A DNA stretch of 15,597 nt from RGIG5327 sp045612485. GTDB taxonomy: Bacteria; Verrucomicrobiota; Lentisphaeria; Victivallales; UBA1829. Within the stretch, counting starts at the first letter, position 1. Each line of letters begins with the position of its first letter. A model generated the notes under the pieces. It made no database searches. It worked only from the letters and a program-made list of their open reading frames with translations, and was not told the origin of the DNA. The stretch lies in NCBI GenBank assembly GCA_045612485.1, contig JAZKZE010000017.1, positions 1 through 15,597 on the forward strand, given 5' to 3'. A program made the translations under genes and the position numbers. Below, one piece after another: positions 15,462-15,597 of the stretch.

Positions 15462-15597
15462 CACAGCTGTCCCATAAAATCATGGAAAAAAGAGAAATGT
15501 TCGGTTGCCAGGCGAGGCGGTTGCCGCCGAGCGCGCAGTGGATGTGCGAATGAACCGCAGGGCAATCGCCTTGCGGACGCTCACAAGGAATTGTGAG
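15462..15597 (+). repeat. Right copy of ~135-bp inverted terminal repeat
   Basis: This is the inverted partner of 5-139. It begins 20 bases after the terminator T tract. Inside it CCGCAGGGC (15555-15563) pairs with GCCTTGCGG (15568-15576) over an AATC loop, a hairpin that is degraded in the left copy. The window stops within the terminal palindrome (15577 onward), which lacks only its last three bases. Base composition is more GC-rich than the flanking DNA. Confidence 0.9.

Noticed and set aside
15360..15596. Open frame of 78 codons across the terminator and right repeat
   Set aside because: It overlaps the isomerase end, spans a terminator and a repeat, and runs off the window. It looks like a non-coding shadow.
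1..15597. Composite transposon or integrative element
   Set aside because: Terminal inverted repeats are present, but no transposase, integrase or target-site duplication is visible, and an HU gene lies inside. An assembly break at a dispersed repeat is simpler.

Overview
The window looks like bacterial DNA of moderate G+C. It has AAGGAG-type ribosome binding sites, short gene spacing and overlapping start/stop codons. Gene content (cytosolic GH28-like proteins, Gfo/Idh/MocA dehydrogenase, AP-endonuclease-2-fold sugar isomerase, ceramidase-N-terminal-like proteins) recalls gut Lentisphaerota (Victivallis-like) or other PVC-group bacteria. That placement is an inference from gene style; there is no marker gene that fixes it.

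Layout. Both ends carry the same ~135-bp sequence in inverted orientation (5-139 and 15462-15597), about 93% identical by eye, and each end stops inside a 24-bp palindrome. The window is therefore probably a whole contig that broke at copies of a dispersed repeat. Next to the left copy is an HU/IHF-type DNA-binding protein gene on the minus strand (286-573) with its own promoter and terminator. Everything from 895 to 15384 is on the plus strand: a sugar phosphate isomerase/epimerase (895-1764) with a good sigma70-like promoter, a 320-bp gap with an 8-bp GC stem, a class III aminotransferase (2085-3452), a GC-rich hairpin (3475-3506), and then a tight run of nine genes to 15384: UlaG-like metal hydrolase, two GH28-like proteins, Gfo/Idh/MocA oxidoreductase, MFS transporter, two tandem ceramidase-N-terminal-like paralogs, FGGY sugar kinase, and FucI/AraA-like isomerase. 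A strong terminator closes the run at 15397-15441.

How it may work. Taken together this reads as one carbohydrate-use locus. The MFS protein would import a small oligosaccharide or sugar acid, the GH28-like proteins (no signal peptide) would cleave it in the cytoplasm, the dehydrogenase and UlaG-like lactonase would oxidise a sugar and open its lactone, and the FucI-like isomerase and FGGY kinase would feed a phosphorylated ketose to central metabolism. Several members depart from their family's canonical active site: both GH28-like proteins lack the usual His and Arg-x-Lys, both ceramidase-like proteins lack one expected metal-binding His, the UlaG-like protein lacks the usual bridging Asp, and the kinase lacks the xylulokinase MHG motif. 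The substrate is therefore probably not one of the textbook sugars. No regulator, aldolase or transposase is present in the window.
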